DNA from: Bacteroidales bacterium
GTDB lineage: Bacteria > Bacteroidota > Bacteroidia > Bacteroidales > Salinivirgaceae
Direction: 5' to 3'
NCBI GenBank assembly: GCA_012519055.1
Contig: JAAYQU010000010.1
Coordinates: 41,924-105,923 of the forward strand
Length of the DNA: 64,000 bases
Part shown: piece by piece, positions 24,839-34,082 of the stretch
Layout of the letters: each line of letters opens with the position of its first letter
Position numbering within the stretch: position 1 is the stretch's first letter
The notes under the pieces: generated by a model
The model's database searches: none
Told to the model about the DNA's origin: nothing
The model's input: only the letters and a program-made list of their open reading frames with translations
Program-made: the position numbers and the translations under genes

Positions 24839-25384
24839 ATGTTGTTTTCAAAAAATCAAAAAAATATTATTGCCAGAATATTTTTGCTTGGCTGCTTGCT
24901 TTTGCTCTCCTCTGTTGGTTATGGTCAATATGAAAAAGAGGGGTATACATTTATACAAAAGATTAAGACACCGAGGTCTCGAAAGCCAGAGGTGAATGAG
25001 ATGATGCTTGATCCGCACGGACGTTTTTTAATTCTTACGGTTAGTTCAAATCCAACACACGTCCTTTTTTACCGCCTGTCTGATTGGGAGTTATATAAGG
25101 AGTATATGATTCCTGAATGGTTCGACTTGGGAAACTCTTTTGCAGATACCGAAGGAAGATATTTTTTTGTTGAATATGGGCGGTACTCATCAAAGTACAG
25201 GCGAATAGATTTATCAACAGACAAAATAGATACTGTTGAATGTAACGTAACTCCCCGTGGATGTTTGCCCAAAGAACCTGCTCTGCCTAAAAAAGAGTTA
25301 TATACGATTGATAAAAAGTACTATATCGCTATAAATAAAAACAATAGTCGTGATGTTTTGGTGTTTAAAAAGAATGAAGATTAA
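24839..25384 (+). CDS. Secreted hypothetical protein
   Basis: A 181-residue protein with a signal peptide (hydrophobic run IFLLGCLLLLSSVGYGQ, cleavage near YGQ). The mature part reads like one or two beta-propeller blades (EMMLDPHGRFLILTVSSNPTHVLFYRLSDWELYKE), but there are too few repeats for a full propeller. No family was recognised. It precedes two DUF3857 genes on the same strand by 66 bases, which suggests a shared transcript and a related cell-envelope role. Confidence 0.65.
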   Translation: MLFSKNQKNIIARIFLLGCLLLLSSVGYGQYEKEGYTFIQKIKTPRSRKPEVNEMMLDPHGRFLILTVSSNPTHVLFYRLSDWELYKEYMIPEWFDLGNSFADTEGRYFFVEYGRYSSKYRRIDLSTDKIDTVECNVTPRGCLPKEPALPKKELYTIDKKYYIAINKNNSRDVLVFKKNED

Positions 25385-25450
25385 ACTAATTCAAATAGAA
25401 TACTTGAAGCTAACACGCTATCACAAACATAATTTTACAATCTAAAGCTT

Positions 25451-27412
25451 ATGATAAAAAATGGTTTTATTTGTTTGTTGTTGTGTATAATATCACTACC
25501 ACAAACATATGCGAAAGATAACAAATTTAAAAAGTTTATCGAGGAGCAAAATCTTATAGAAAAGTACAAGGATTACAATCAGGTTATTGCGTTTGACTCA
25601 GCAATTGCTAATGTTCAAGAGACAGGGTTAAGTTATGTGACCCGGAAAACACTTTACGTGTTGATAAAGTCAGAGACAGCATCAGAACTTTCTTCTATAA
25701 TATTGGATTATGATCCGCTATCGGCTGATATTTCAATAAAGGAGTCATACATTATACGTAAAGACGGCAGTCGAGAGGAGCTTTTTAGCGGAGAAAAAGT
25801 TTACGACTATCCTGCACCTGCCAGAATGATTTATTGGGGAGCAAGGCAAAAAATGGTTGAGCCCGGATTGCTACAGAGTGGAGATGCGGTTTATATTGAA
25901 TATGTAAGAAAAGGTTTTACCTATGCGTTGTTGCAAGCCGATGATGACGATAGATATATCCCACCAATGCGTGGTCACTACTATGATATAGTTGAGTTTT
26001 TCGATACAAAGCCAATTCATCAGAAGTATTTCAGAGTTAATTTGCCATCATCAAAAGATTTGGTTTATGAAACATATAACGCTGATTTTAAGGTAAATAT
26101 AAGCGAAGCTGATGGACAAAAAATCGGGGAGTTCGAGCTTACAGAGATATTGCCACCCAAAAGAGAGTTTAGAAGTGTCGGCAATGTTGAAATTGCGCCA
26201 AAGGTAATTGTTACTACAACCAAATTTTGGGAGGATAAGTCGAAATGGTTCTATGGGGTTAACGAAGATTACGGCAGTTTTGAGTCAACACCCGAAATTG
26301 ATCTAAAAGTAAAAGAGATACTCGAAGGCGCAAAAGATGAGCTTGATTCGATAGGACGTTTAAATCGTTGGGCAGCAGATGAAATCAGATATAGCGGCAT
26401 TTCAATGGGAGAAGGTGAGGGTTACACTCTTCATTCAGGAGATATGAACTTTACCGACCGTTGTGGGGTTTGTAAGGATAAAGCAGGAATGCTTATTACT
26501 TTACTACGCGCAGCAGGTTTTGAGTCGTATGCAGCTATGACTATGGCAGGTTCTAAAATTGAAAATATCCCTGCCGACCAGTTTAATCACAGCGTGACAG
26601 TTGTAAAATTGCGTGATGGCTCTTTCAAACTTCTTGACCCAACTTGGGTGTCATTTGTCAGAGAGATGTGGTCGAGTCGTGAACAACAGCAAAACTATTT
26701 GATTGGGTCGCCCGAAGGTTGTGATTTAATGATTACACCAATTTCGGCTCCCGAAAACCACTATCTCAAAATCAACAACAATGCAACAGTAGATAATGAC
26801 GGCAATATAGAGGGAACTATTACCGTAACAGCCGAGGGGCAAAGTGATGCAACAGTAAGATCAATATTTACACGAAGCCGTAAGAATCAATGGGAAAGTA
26901 ATTTAAGGAATCAGGTTTTGCAATTATATCCCAATGCCGTGATAAGCGAGGCTACCTATTCAGACCCTTATAAATATTATGAAGCACCAGTTTTATTGAC
27001 TATTAAGTACTCCATACCAGACTTTGTTAAAATAAACGGCAAAACAATGGTTTTAAAAACCATGACAAGCAACGGATTATTCGGTTATGCCCAGTTTTAC
27101 GATGGATGGAGTAATAGTCATAAAGATCGTAAGTATGAAATAGTCGGGAATTGTTCTCAACTTGTTGAAATAACCGAAAACATATCGCTGCCAGGGAAGG
27201 TTAAAATTCAAGGGATTGATGATTTTAACGGGGGAAAACAAGGGAAATACGTTTCAATACAGACCGAAGCAAAAATTGAGAACGGAGAGTTAAAAACAAA
27301 ATCGACGGAACGTTATGAACAACGAGTATATCCAGCGGAAGCATGGAAAGAGTTTGTTGAGCTTATTGATATTAAAAACAGATTCCGACAAGATTTTATT
27401 ATTAAGTTCTAA
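25451..27412 (+). CDS. DUF3857 / transglutaminase-like protein, apparently active
   Basis: A 653-residue exported protein (signal MIKNGFICLLLCIISLPQTYA). The N-terminal part is a DUF3857 domain (about 50-250). A transglutaminase core follows with the complete triad: Cys341 in GVCKDKAGMLITLLRAAGF, His380 in FNHSVTVV and Asp396 in LLDPTWV. A DUF3858-like beta domain makes up the C-terminus. These proteins are common in Bacteroidota envelopes; substrate unknown. A second DUF3857 gene with a broken active site follows after 52 bases. Confidence 0.85.
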   Translation: MIKNGFICLLLCIISLPQTYAKDNKFKKFIEEQNLIEKYKDYNQVIAFDSAIANVQETGLSYVTRKTLYVLIKSETASELSSIILDYDPLSADISIKESYIIRKDGSREELFSGEKVYDYPAPARMIYWGARQKMVEPGLLQSGDAVYIEYVRKGFTYALLQADDDDRYIPPMRGHYYDIVEFFDTKPIHQKYFRVNLPSSKDLVYETYNADFKVNISEADGQKIGEFELTEILPPKREFRSVGNVEIAPKVIVTTTKFWEDKSKWFYGVNEDYGSFESTPEIDLKVKEILEGAKDELDSIGRLNRWAADEIRYSGISMGEGEGYTLHSGDMNFTDRCGVCKDKAGMLITLLRAAGFESYAAMTMAGSKIENIPADQFNHSVTVVKLRDGSFKLLDPTWVSFVREMWSSREQQQNYLIGSPEGCDLMITPISAPENHYLKINNNATVDNDGNIEGTITVTAEGQSDATVRSIFTRSRKNQWESNLRNQVLQLYPNAVISEATYSDPYKYYEAPVLLTIKYSIPDFVKINGKTMVLKTMTSNGLFGYAQFYDGWSNSHKDRKYEIVGNCSQLVEITENISLPGKVKIQGIDDFNGGKQGKYVSIQTEAKIENGELKTKSTERYEQRVYPAEAWKEFVELIDIKNRFRQDFIIKF

Positions 27413-27464
27413 ATTATAAGTAATCACGTTGTAAATAGCTAATAATCTTAAAAATTATAATCAA

Positions 27465-29216
27465 ATGAAGATAAGCCTCTTAATATTACTATCAGTTGTT
27501 GTGTCTAGCCTTTTTTCTAATAACTACGATGCTTGCTACAAATTGTTAAAGAAAGAGTACATATTTAACAATGAAGGAGGATATACTCTGAATTATGAAC
27601 ATAAGTTGCAGTTTAATACATATCAATCCTTTCATCGTTTTTATGGGGAGACCTTTATTATTTACGATCCTCAATACCAAACCTTAAATGTTACTCGTAA
27701 TCAGACCACCATGGCTGACGGTAAACTGATTGTAGGACCCGAAAATGCCTTGAACGAGGTTCTTCCTTCTTGGGCAGCTAATTCTGGAGCGTATAATCAT
27801 ATCAGAGAAATGGTTGTTACCCATACAGGTCTTGAAGTTGGAGCCGTTTCTGAATTATCATATACAATCAATTCGAAAAAACCCACAATTGGCAATATTC
27901 AAATAGTTGAACCACTGCGTATTAACGTGCCTGTTGATAATTTAGAAATAATTTTTATTGTCCCTAACGGTGTTGATTTTTCTATATCGGAAAAGACAAA
28001 TTTGCCTGCCCCTGAGATTGTTACAGAGCCAGATAAAACAATTTACAAATATACTCTTACTGAAGTTCCTGCAGTAGAGATCCCGTCTATGACCGACAAA
28101 TCGTTTATTCCACATATAATAGCGCAGACAGGTACTGAATCACTATCTGATTTATTGCAAAGAATAACACCTACGGCAGGAGGGGAAAAATCAATATCTA
28201 TTGAAGATTTTGATACAGTCTTAGACGTTCAAAAAGAGATAGTTAATATTAGAACGATTAATGTTCCTGTGGAGTTTCAAATCTTTCCTTTGCAAACGCC
28301 TGATATTACAACCAAACGCAACAGTGGGACACCTTTAGAAAAAGCTATTTTATTTCAAAAAATGTTGAGTGACAGAGGAATAAGCTCAGCAATACTATTT
28401 AAAGCACCCGAAGTGCTAATTGATGACAATTGTGCAAATATTGGTGCAGTTACAGATATATTTGTATTGCTTGATGTTGATAAAACTCCTTGTGCTTTAT
28501 CGCCAGTCTATTTGCATAAAAGCAATCCCATTGATATTCAGGGGTATACTTATATTGCTAAAACCTCTCAAGGTTTACAAATAGTGGACAGAAAGTCGAT
28601 AAACAAAACTACTATTAATGCTGATTTACAACTGAAGTATGATAAAAAGCGAAAGCTGCTTTCACTTTCAGGTACAGGAGAGGTAACGATTGCGGGCGCG
28701 GGTAACAATTATGTTGTAAGTAAAGAGTATCAGCCTAAGGCGAGTGAAATTGTAAGTGCCAAAAACGCACAAATAAAAAACAGCAAGGAAAAAGATCTGT
28801 ATTCGTGTAGCTACGAACTCGAATTTTCAGATAACAACCTTAAAGGAACACACAGAGTTTACAAAGTTGAGTTGCCTATGGCAAAACCCGGTATAAACAG
28901 TTGGAATTTAGATTTGTTAAACAGAAGTCAGGCAAATCCTTTACGTCTTCCATACGGATTGCAACAAGAGGAGATATATACAATAAATATCCCCAAAGGC
29001 GCTCTCCCAATTACAAAAAAGATTTCTGAAAAAAGGGAAACAACTTTTGGCGAACTTGAACTATCTTTAACATATACCAAAACACAAATAGTTGTTAAAA
29101 GAAAAATATTAATACGCTCGAGTTTGATTTTACCTCCTGATTACGAAGTGTTTGCAGAGATTTTTCAGCTTTGGAACAGCGACAAAACAAAGGAGTTTTA
29201 TATTGAAGTAAAATAG
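27465..29216 (+). CDS. DUF3857 protein with a degenerate transglutaminase core
   Basis: A 583-residue exported protein (signal MKISLLILLSVVVSSLFS). It shares the DUF3857 / transglutaminase order with the gene before it. The segment that aligns to the active-site helix reads GTPLEKAILFQKMLSDRGI, so Pro290 replaces the catalytic Cys, and no clear His/Asp partners follow. It is probably a non-catalytic paralogue, perhaps a partner of the upstream protein. The stop codon is followed at once by a nine-unit seven-base repeat array that fills the gap to prfB. Confidence 0.75.
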   Translation: MKISLLILLSVVVSSLFSNNYDACYKLLKKEYIFNNEGGYTLNYEHKLQFNTYQSFHRFYGETFIIYDPQYQTLNVTRNQTTMADGKLIVGPENALNEVLPSWAANSGAYNHIREMVVTHTGLEVGAVSELSYTINSKKPTIGNIQIVEPLRINVPVDNLEIIFIVPNGVDFSISEKTNLPAPEIVTEPDKTIYKYTLTEVPAVEIPSMTDKSFIPHIIAQTGTESLSDLLQRITPTAGGEKSISIEDFDTVLDVQKEIVNIRTINVPVEFQIFPLQTPDITTKRNSGTPLEKAILFQKMLSDRGISSAILFKAPEVLIDDNCANIGAVTDIFVLLDVDKTPCALSPVYLHKSNPIDIQGYTYIAKTSQGLQIVDRKSINKTTINADLQLKYDKKRKLLSLSGTGEVTIAGAGNNYVVSKEYQPKASEIVSAKNAQIKNSKEKDLYSCSYELEFSDNNLKGTHRVYKVELPMAKPGINSWNLDLLNRSQANPLRLPYGLQQEEIYTINIPKGALPITKKISEKRETTFGELELSLTYTKTQIVVKRKILIRSSLILPPDYEVFAEIFQLWNSDKTKEFYIEVK

Positions 29217-29219
29217 TAA

Positions 29220-29282
29220 GGAACAAGATAAAGGTAAAAGGGACAAGGAGCAAGAAACAAGTGACAAGGAGCAAGATGAAAG
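29220..29282 (+). repeat. Seven-base tandem array (NNNMAAG type)
   Basis: Nine 7-base units in register, such as GTAAAAG, GGACAAG, GAGCAAG (twice) and TGACAAG, start 4 bases after the DUF3857 stop codon and end 22 bases before the prfB start. Confidence 0.8.
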
Positions 29283-29304
29283 TTAAGTCTATAAAAATTA
29301 AAAT

Positions 29305-30391
29305 ATGATAACACCTGATCACATTAAAGAGCTTACGAAGCGCATTGAAGAGCTGAGGAGGTATCTTTGACATTGATACAAAAAAAACCAGAATTGAGGA
29401 GGAGGAGATTAAAACACAAGCTCCTGGATTTTGGGAAGATACCGAAAAGGCTGAAAAGCAATTGAAACATATTAAAGAACTCAAAAAGTGGGTTGAGGGT
29501 TATGAAGAGGTTTCCAAAAGTGGGGACGACTTGGTTTTACTGTTCGATTTTTTTAAAGAGGGTGAAGCTGACGAGGCAGAAATTGCTGCTCAGTATGCCG
29601 AAACTTTGGATTTAGTTGAAAATATGGAGTTTAAAAATATGCTCCGCAATGAAGAGGATAGGCTCGGTGCTATATTGAAAATAAATGCAGGAGCCGGAGG
29701 AACAGAAAGCAATGACTGGGCAGATATGCTTATGAGAATGTATTTACGATATGCCGAACGTAATAAGTTTAAAATAAGCGAAATAAACTGCACTCCCGGT
29801 GATGAAGCAGGAATAAAGTCGGTCACGCTACAATTTGAAGGCGAGTATGCCTATGGATATCTAAAAGCCGAGATAGGCGTTCATCGACTTGTAAGATTAT
29901 CCCCTTTTAATGCTCAAAACAAGCGCCAGACATCGTTTGCTTCTGTTTTTGTATCACCGCTTATTGATGAAAATATTGATATTGTGATAAATCCTGCCGA
30001 CTTGGAGTGGGATACTTTCCGTTCGTCTGGTGCAGGAGGGCAAAATGTTAATAAGGTAGAGACGGGAGTGAGAGTGAGACACATACCTTCGGGTATTATT
30101 ATCGAAAACACCGAATCACGCTCGCAGCACACCAATCGCGAAAATGCGATACGATTGTTGAAATCGGAATTATATGATTTGGAATTACAGAAAAAAAGAG
30201 AAAAGCAAGCTGAAATAGAAGGTTCGAAAAAACGAATTGATTTTGGCTCGCAAATAAGGAACTATGTTCTGCATCCATATAAATTAGTGAAAGATGTCAG
30301 AACGTCTTATGAAACATCAGACGTGCAATCGGTTCTTGACGGAGAGATAGACGATTTTATCAAATCTTATTTGATGTCTATGGCGGAATAG
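29305..30391 (+). CDS. prfB: Peptide chain release factor 2 with programmed +1 frameshift
   Basis: The gene starts at the ATG at 29305, reads 21 codons (MITPDHIKELTKRIEELRRYL) and meets a TGA at 29368-29370. A +1 shift at CTT-TGA-C continues as DIDTKKTRIEEEE to the stop at 30391, giving about 361 residues, the normal RF2 length. The stop-recognition tripeptide SPF (RLVRLSPFNAQ) and the GGQ motif (SSGAGGQNVNKVETGV) are both present. RF2 recognises UGA/UAA and regulates itself through this shift: low RF2 leaves the UGA unread and favours frameshifting. The SD-like AGGAGG at 29356-29361, 3 bases before the shift codon, matches the classical arrangement. Confidence 0.95.
29356..29371 (+). promoter_or_regulatory. 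prfB recoding signal (AGGAGG TAT CTT TGA C)
   Basis: SD-like AGGAGG, a 3-base spacer, slippery CTT and in-frame TGA followed by C reproduce the canonical RF2 +1 frameshift cassette. Confidence 0.95.
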
Positions 30392-30501
30392 GTTGAAATA
30401 GAAACCATTATTTTGACCAACAACATGTATTTGATAATTAAGCAATGATAAAGAACAAACTAAAATATTATCTTTGTCGTTATAAAGTAGAATACATAGT
30501 T

Positions 30502-30509
30502 TACTTTTG
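30502..30509 (+). promoter_or_regulatory. Putative -7 box (TACTTTTG)
   Basis: TACTTTTG matches TAnnTTTG upstream of the small secreted protein. A TTTG at 30473-30476 is 25 bases upstream, longer than ideal. Confidence 0.45.
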
Positions 30510-30523
30510 TGTAAAAAGATAGA

Positions 30524-31051
30524 ATGCTAAAAACACCATATATATTTAGTTCTATGCAAAATCGTAAAAACAAGAAGTTCTGCAATTCTTTTTTTAACGC
30601 AGATTTTGCTCTAAAAGGTCGATTAATTTACCTAGTTTCTTTTGTTTTTATTCTTTCTATTGCTATCCCTGTTGAAGTTAAAGCACAATGTGACAATAGT
30701 TTGAAACGTGAAGCATACAAAAGTATAGAGTCAGGAACCTATTTGCGTGATTTTAGAATTTCTTTGCCGGGAGGAAGGGCGAAAAACCCTCCAACTGATG
30801 AAAAAAACATTATACTTAATAAGGGTAGCCGATACCGATTCTCCATAGCTTCAGATCCTCTTTTGGAAGCTATACCTGTTATCAGAATTTATGATAGTTC
30901 TACCGAGTATATAACTGTCGATAATGGCACCATGTCTGTGCATTTTGACTTTGTTTGTAATAAAACGCAAGTTTACTACGTTTCGGTTAGCTTTAAAAAT
31001 GCGCGAGATGGTTGTTGTATTTTGATGCTCGGATTAATGGAGTCAAAATAG
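30524..31051 (+). CDS. Secreted hypothetical protein
   Basis: A 175-residue protein with a late signal segment (LIYLVSFVFILSIAIPVEVKAQ) and a beta-rich mature domain of about 120 residues (YLRDFRISLPGG, VYYVSVSFKNARDGCCILMLGLM). No family was recognised. A later ATG at 30554 would give a more typical signal-peptide length and a normal 5' leader if the TACTTTTG box at 30502 is the promoter; with the ATG at 30524 the leader would be only about 9 bases. Confidence 0.6.
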   Translation: MLKTPYIFSSMQNRKNKKFCNSFFNADFALKGRLIYLVSFVFILSIAIPVEVKAQCDNSLKREAYKSIESGTYLRDFRISLPGGRAKNPPTDEKNIILNKGSRYRFSIASDPLLEAIPVIRIYDSSTEYITVDNGTMSVHFDFVCNKTQVYYVSVSFKNARDGCCILMLGLMESK

Positions 31052-31192
31052 AAATTTAAAAAAAAATTGCTGTTAAACAGTTATTGACTTGCAAATTAAG
31101 ATCCTGTATATCGAAGATTTGGTTATTTGGCTTGCACGTTAACTACTCAAGACTAACTTCAATATTGAGAGTTACTAAATTAGATTATTTGT

Positions 31193-32779
31193 ATGATTTA
31201 TAGTGATATAACTGCTTTAAAATCAAAAATCAATCAACTATATAGCAACAAAACACCCTTTTTCTTTATTGTCAATTACGAACAAACTGAAGGCTACTGT
31301 ATTGAGGCTCCTTTAAATCAAAGAGAGATATTTTTTAAATTCCCCAATGCTGATAATAAGCAATTTGCTAAGCCATCAAAACGTATAACGTTTGAGGTTA
31401 TTACAAATAATCCCGAGGAATATAAAAGTAAGTTTGAAAAACTGCAAGAGTTTATAGCAAGCAAAGAGATTGTATTTGCAAACCTAACTGATAAAACAGA
31501 AATTAAAACAAACGCTTCCATCGAAGATATTTTCGCCCTTAGCGAATCACGGTATCAACTGTTTGTTCCTGAAAGATTTGTATGTTTTTCTCCCGAGCGA
31601 TTTGTAAGAATAGCAGATGGCAAAATTTACACAAACCCCATGAAAGGTACAATAGATGCCTCAATCCCCTACGCTGAAGAAATTATATTGAATGATAAAA
31701 AAGAGATTGCCGAACATACAGCTGTTGTAAATTTTTTAAGTAATGAGTTGAAAACAGTTGCAAAAAATGTTAAAACTTCACGATTTAGATATATTGATAA
31801 AGTTAAAAACAACAGGAAAACCTTGCTACAAGTTAGTTCTGAAATCGTAGGCGAACTGTTGCCTGATTATGAAAACCATTTTGGAGATATTGTTTTTAAT
31901 CTTCTTCCGGCAGGCTCTATTGGAGGAACACCAAAACAGAGGGCTTTTGAGTTGTTAAGTAAGATTGAAGGTGTTAAAAGGGGCTACTATTGTGGTATTG
32001 CAGGCTATTTCGATGGTAATGAGTTTGATAGTGCAGTTTTAATTCGTTTTATAGAGCAAAATACAAAAAACAATAAACTATATTTTAGAAGTGGCGGTGG
32101 AATAACTATAGACAGTGTTTGGGAAAAGGAGTATCAAGAAGTCTTGAATAAGATTTATTTGCCGTTTTGTTTAAAGGAGCCCGTTTTTGTTGAGACTTTG
32201 AAAATTGAAAACAACAAGATTTATAATTTTAAGTTACACCAAGAGAGAATGCAGAAAACAGCATTCCACTATTATGGAACAAAGCCCAAATTACATATTG
32301 ATTTTTCAACTATCCCCTCTGATTTAAAGCAAAAAACCATAAAGTGTAGAGTTTTATATTCGTCAGATGTCAAGGCTATTGAATATCATGCATATAAGTT
32401 TAAGAAAATCAATTCTCTTCGTGTTGTTAATGGTAACGATATTGAGTATAGTTATAAATCAATTGACAGGGACTGTTTAAACAGCCTGTTCGAACAAAGG
32501 GCAGGAGCCGATGATATTATTATTGCAAAAAACGAAAAAATAACCGACAGTTCGTTTGCTAATCTTGTATTTGAAACATTTGATGGAGAGATGTTTACTC
32601 CAAAAACTTTTTTGCTTGAAGGAACAAAGCGCAAAAGTCTGATAAACAGTGGTGTAATAAAAGAGAAAGATATTACAATAGCCGATATGCCAAAGTTTAG
32701 GAAAGTTTATCTAATCAATGCAATGATTGATATTGACGATGATATTTCTGTAAGTACAGAATCTATCATTTTTAGTTAA
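31193..32779 (+). CDS. pabB: Aminodeoxychorismate synthase component I fused to aminodeoxychorismate lyase (PabB-PabC)
   Basis: A 528-residue bifunctional enzyme for p-aminobenzoate (folate) synthesis. Residues ~60-322 are a chorismate-utilising domain with SPERF (133-137), PMKGT (149-153), PAGSIGGTPK (239-248) and GGGIT (301-305). Residues ~335-528 are an aminotransferase class IV domain: KSIDR places the PLP lysine at Lys422, followed by DDIIIAKNEKITDSSFANLVF and the TP.TFLLEGTKR loop. It would convert chorismate to 4-amino-4-deoxychorismate and then eliminate pyruvate. No glutamine amidotransferase (PabA) gene is adjacent. Confidence 0.88.
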   Translation: MIYSDITALKSKINQLYSNKTPFFFIVNYEQTEGYCIEAPLNQREIFFKFPNADNKQFAKPSKRITFEVITNNPEEYKSKFEKLQEFIASKEIVFANLTDKTEIKTNASIEDIFALSESRYQLFVPERFVCFSPERFVRIADGKIYTNPMKGTIDASIPYAEEIILNDKKEIAEHTAVVNFLSNELKTVAKNVKTSRFRYIDKVKNNRKTLLQVSSEIVGELLPDYENHFGDIVFNLLPAGSIGGTPKQRAFELLSKIEGVKRGYYCGIAGYFDGNEFDSAVLIRFIEQNTKNNKLYFRSGGGITIDSVWEKEYQEVLNKIYLPFCLKEPVFVETLKIENNKIYNFKLHQERMQKTAFHYYGTKPKLHIDFSTIPSDLKQKTIKCRVLYSSDVKAIEYHAYKFKKINSLRVVNGNDIEYSYKSIDRDCLNSLFEQRAGADDIIIAKNEKITDSSFANLVFETFDGEMFTPKTFLLEGTKRKSLINSGVIKEKDITIADMPKFRKVYLINAMIDIDDDISVSTESIIFS

Positions 32780-32787
32780 AGTAATCT

Positions 32788-33939
32788 TTATGCTTTGTCC
32801 TTGTTTTTCTTGCTTCCCTCGTACATTTTGTAGTGCAAAAGACGACACTCTAACTTGCCGTTAAAGAGTTTGATTTTCTTTTCAGCTTTTAAGCCAAAGT
32901 GATTTATAGCATCGAAGTTAGAGCTGATTATCCATGCTTCGTTATCCTGATAATGATGTTTAAGTTGTGAACCTATTTCATCGTAAAACTCCTCGACTTT
33001 TTCAATTTGTAAACGTTCATCGTAGGGAGGGTTCATAAAGACAAAAGCGGGTTTATTGTTGTTTTCGCTATCGAAAAAATCTTTGTTTTCAAATTTTATA
33101 ATATCTCGTACTCCTGCACGTCTAGCATTGTTTATAGAGATGCTTATTGCTTTTTTGTCAATATCACTACCGTAGATTTGAGCACTACTTGAAATCTGTT
33201 TTTCAACTGCTTCTTTTTTGATTTTGTCGAAAAGTTGTTTGTCGAAATCTAGCCAAGTCTCAAAATTGAACTTACGATTTAAACCTGGAGCAATGTTTGC
33301 TGCAATCATGGCTGCCTCTATGGGGAAAGTTCCAGATCCACACATTGGGTCTATAACATTGGTTTTTTTGTCCCAACCTGAAAGCAAAATAATTCCGGCA
33401 GCTAACACTTCACTGATTGGAGCTTCAACTTGTTCGGTGCGATAGTTACGTTTACCAAGCATTACACCCGAACTGTCTAAAGAGACTATTACCATTGTTC
33501 CGCTGATATGAATATTAATGCGAACATCTGGATTTTCTGTATCAACCGAAGGTCGTAGCTCAGTACTATCACGGAAACGGTCAACAATTGCATCTTTTGT
33601 CTTTAGTGCCACATATTGAGAATGTGTAAAGATGTTACTATTTACAACCGAATCGACTGCAAACGATTTTTTTATGGATAAATAGTTTTCCCACCCAAAC
33701 CGTTTGATGTTTGAATATAGTTGTCTTTCGTCGTTCGCACGGAAAGCATGTATTGGTTTTAATATTTTAATGGCGGTGCGCAGCCATAAGTTGCTTTTGT
33801 ATAATAAACTGTTGTCGCCACGAAATTTAACAGCGCGGTTTAAAACAGAAATATCGGTTGCTCCTATAGCGTTCAACTCCTCTGCCAGCACGTTTTCAAG
33901 CCCGTAAAGTGTTGTCGCTATTATGTCAAATTTTTCCAA
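32788..33939 (-). CDS. RlmL-like THUMP-domain class I RNA methyltransferase
   Basis: A 383-residue methyltransferase. The N-terminal ~160 residues form a THUMP-type RNA-binding region (FDIIATTLYGLENVLAEEL). The SAM fold has motif I DPMCGSG (197-203) and the catalytic NPPY (303-306), the pattern for N2-guanine or N6-adenine RNA methylation. It matches the short RlmL/YpsC group rather than the fused RlmKL. The start is a TTG with an in-frame stop two codons upstream. A well-spaced promoter lies upstream (33994-34001 with TTTG at 34023-34026). Confidence 0.85.
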   Translation of the reverse strand: MEKFDIIATTLYGLENVLAEELNAIGATDISVLNRAVKFRGDNSLLYKSNLWLRTAIKILKPIHAFRANDERQLYSNIKRFGWENYLSIKKSFAVDSVVNSNIFTHSQYVALKTKDAIVDRFRDSTELRPSVDTENPDVRINIHISGTMVIVSLDSSGVMLGKRNYRTEQVEAPISEVLAAGIILLSGWDKKTNVIDPMCGSGTFPIEAAMIAANIAPGLNRKFNFETWLDFDKQLFDKIKKEAVEKQISSSAQIYGSDIDKKAISISINNARRAGVRDIIKFENKDFFDSENNNKPAFVFMNPPYDERLQIEKVEEFYDEIGSQLKHHYQDNEAWIISSNFDAINHFGLKAEKKIKLFNGKLECRLLHYKMYEGSKKNKDKA

Positions 33940-33993
33940 TTTTCAGTTTAGTTAATGTAGTTATAGGACTTCTATTATGTAAGAAATGTCGTA

Positions 33994-34026
33994 CAAAGGT
34001 AGGTATTTATTGGCTTATCGTCCAAA
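33994..34026 (-). promoter_or_regulatory. Promoter of the RNA methyltransferase gene
   Basis: The minus strand has TTTG (34026-34023), 21 bases, then TACCTTTG (34001-33994), a good match to the Bacteroidota -33/-7 promoter. It gives a leader of about 50 bases. Confidence 0.6.
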
Positions 34027-34082
34027 CAAGAGGTAATTATAAGTTATTTTGAATCTTCCCAAGGATTAAAATTAGTGTCTGT

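Noticed and set aside
29462..30391. Release factor 2 as a shortened gene or pseudogene starting at 29462
   Set aside because: The +1 frameshift cassette joins the upstream 21 codons to the main frame and restores full length.
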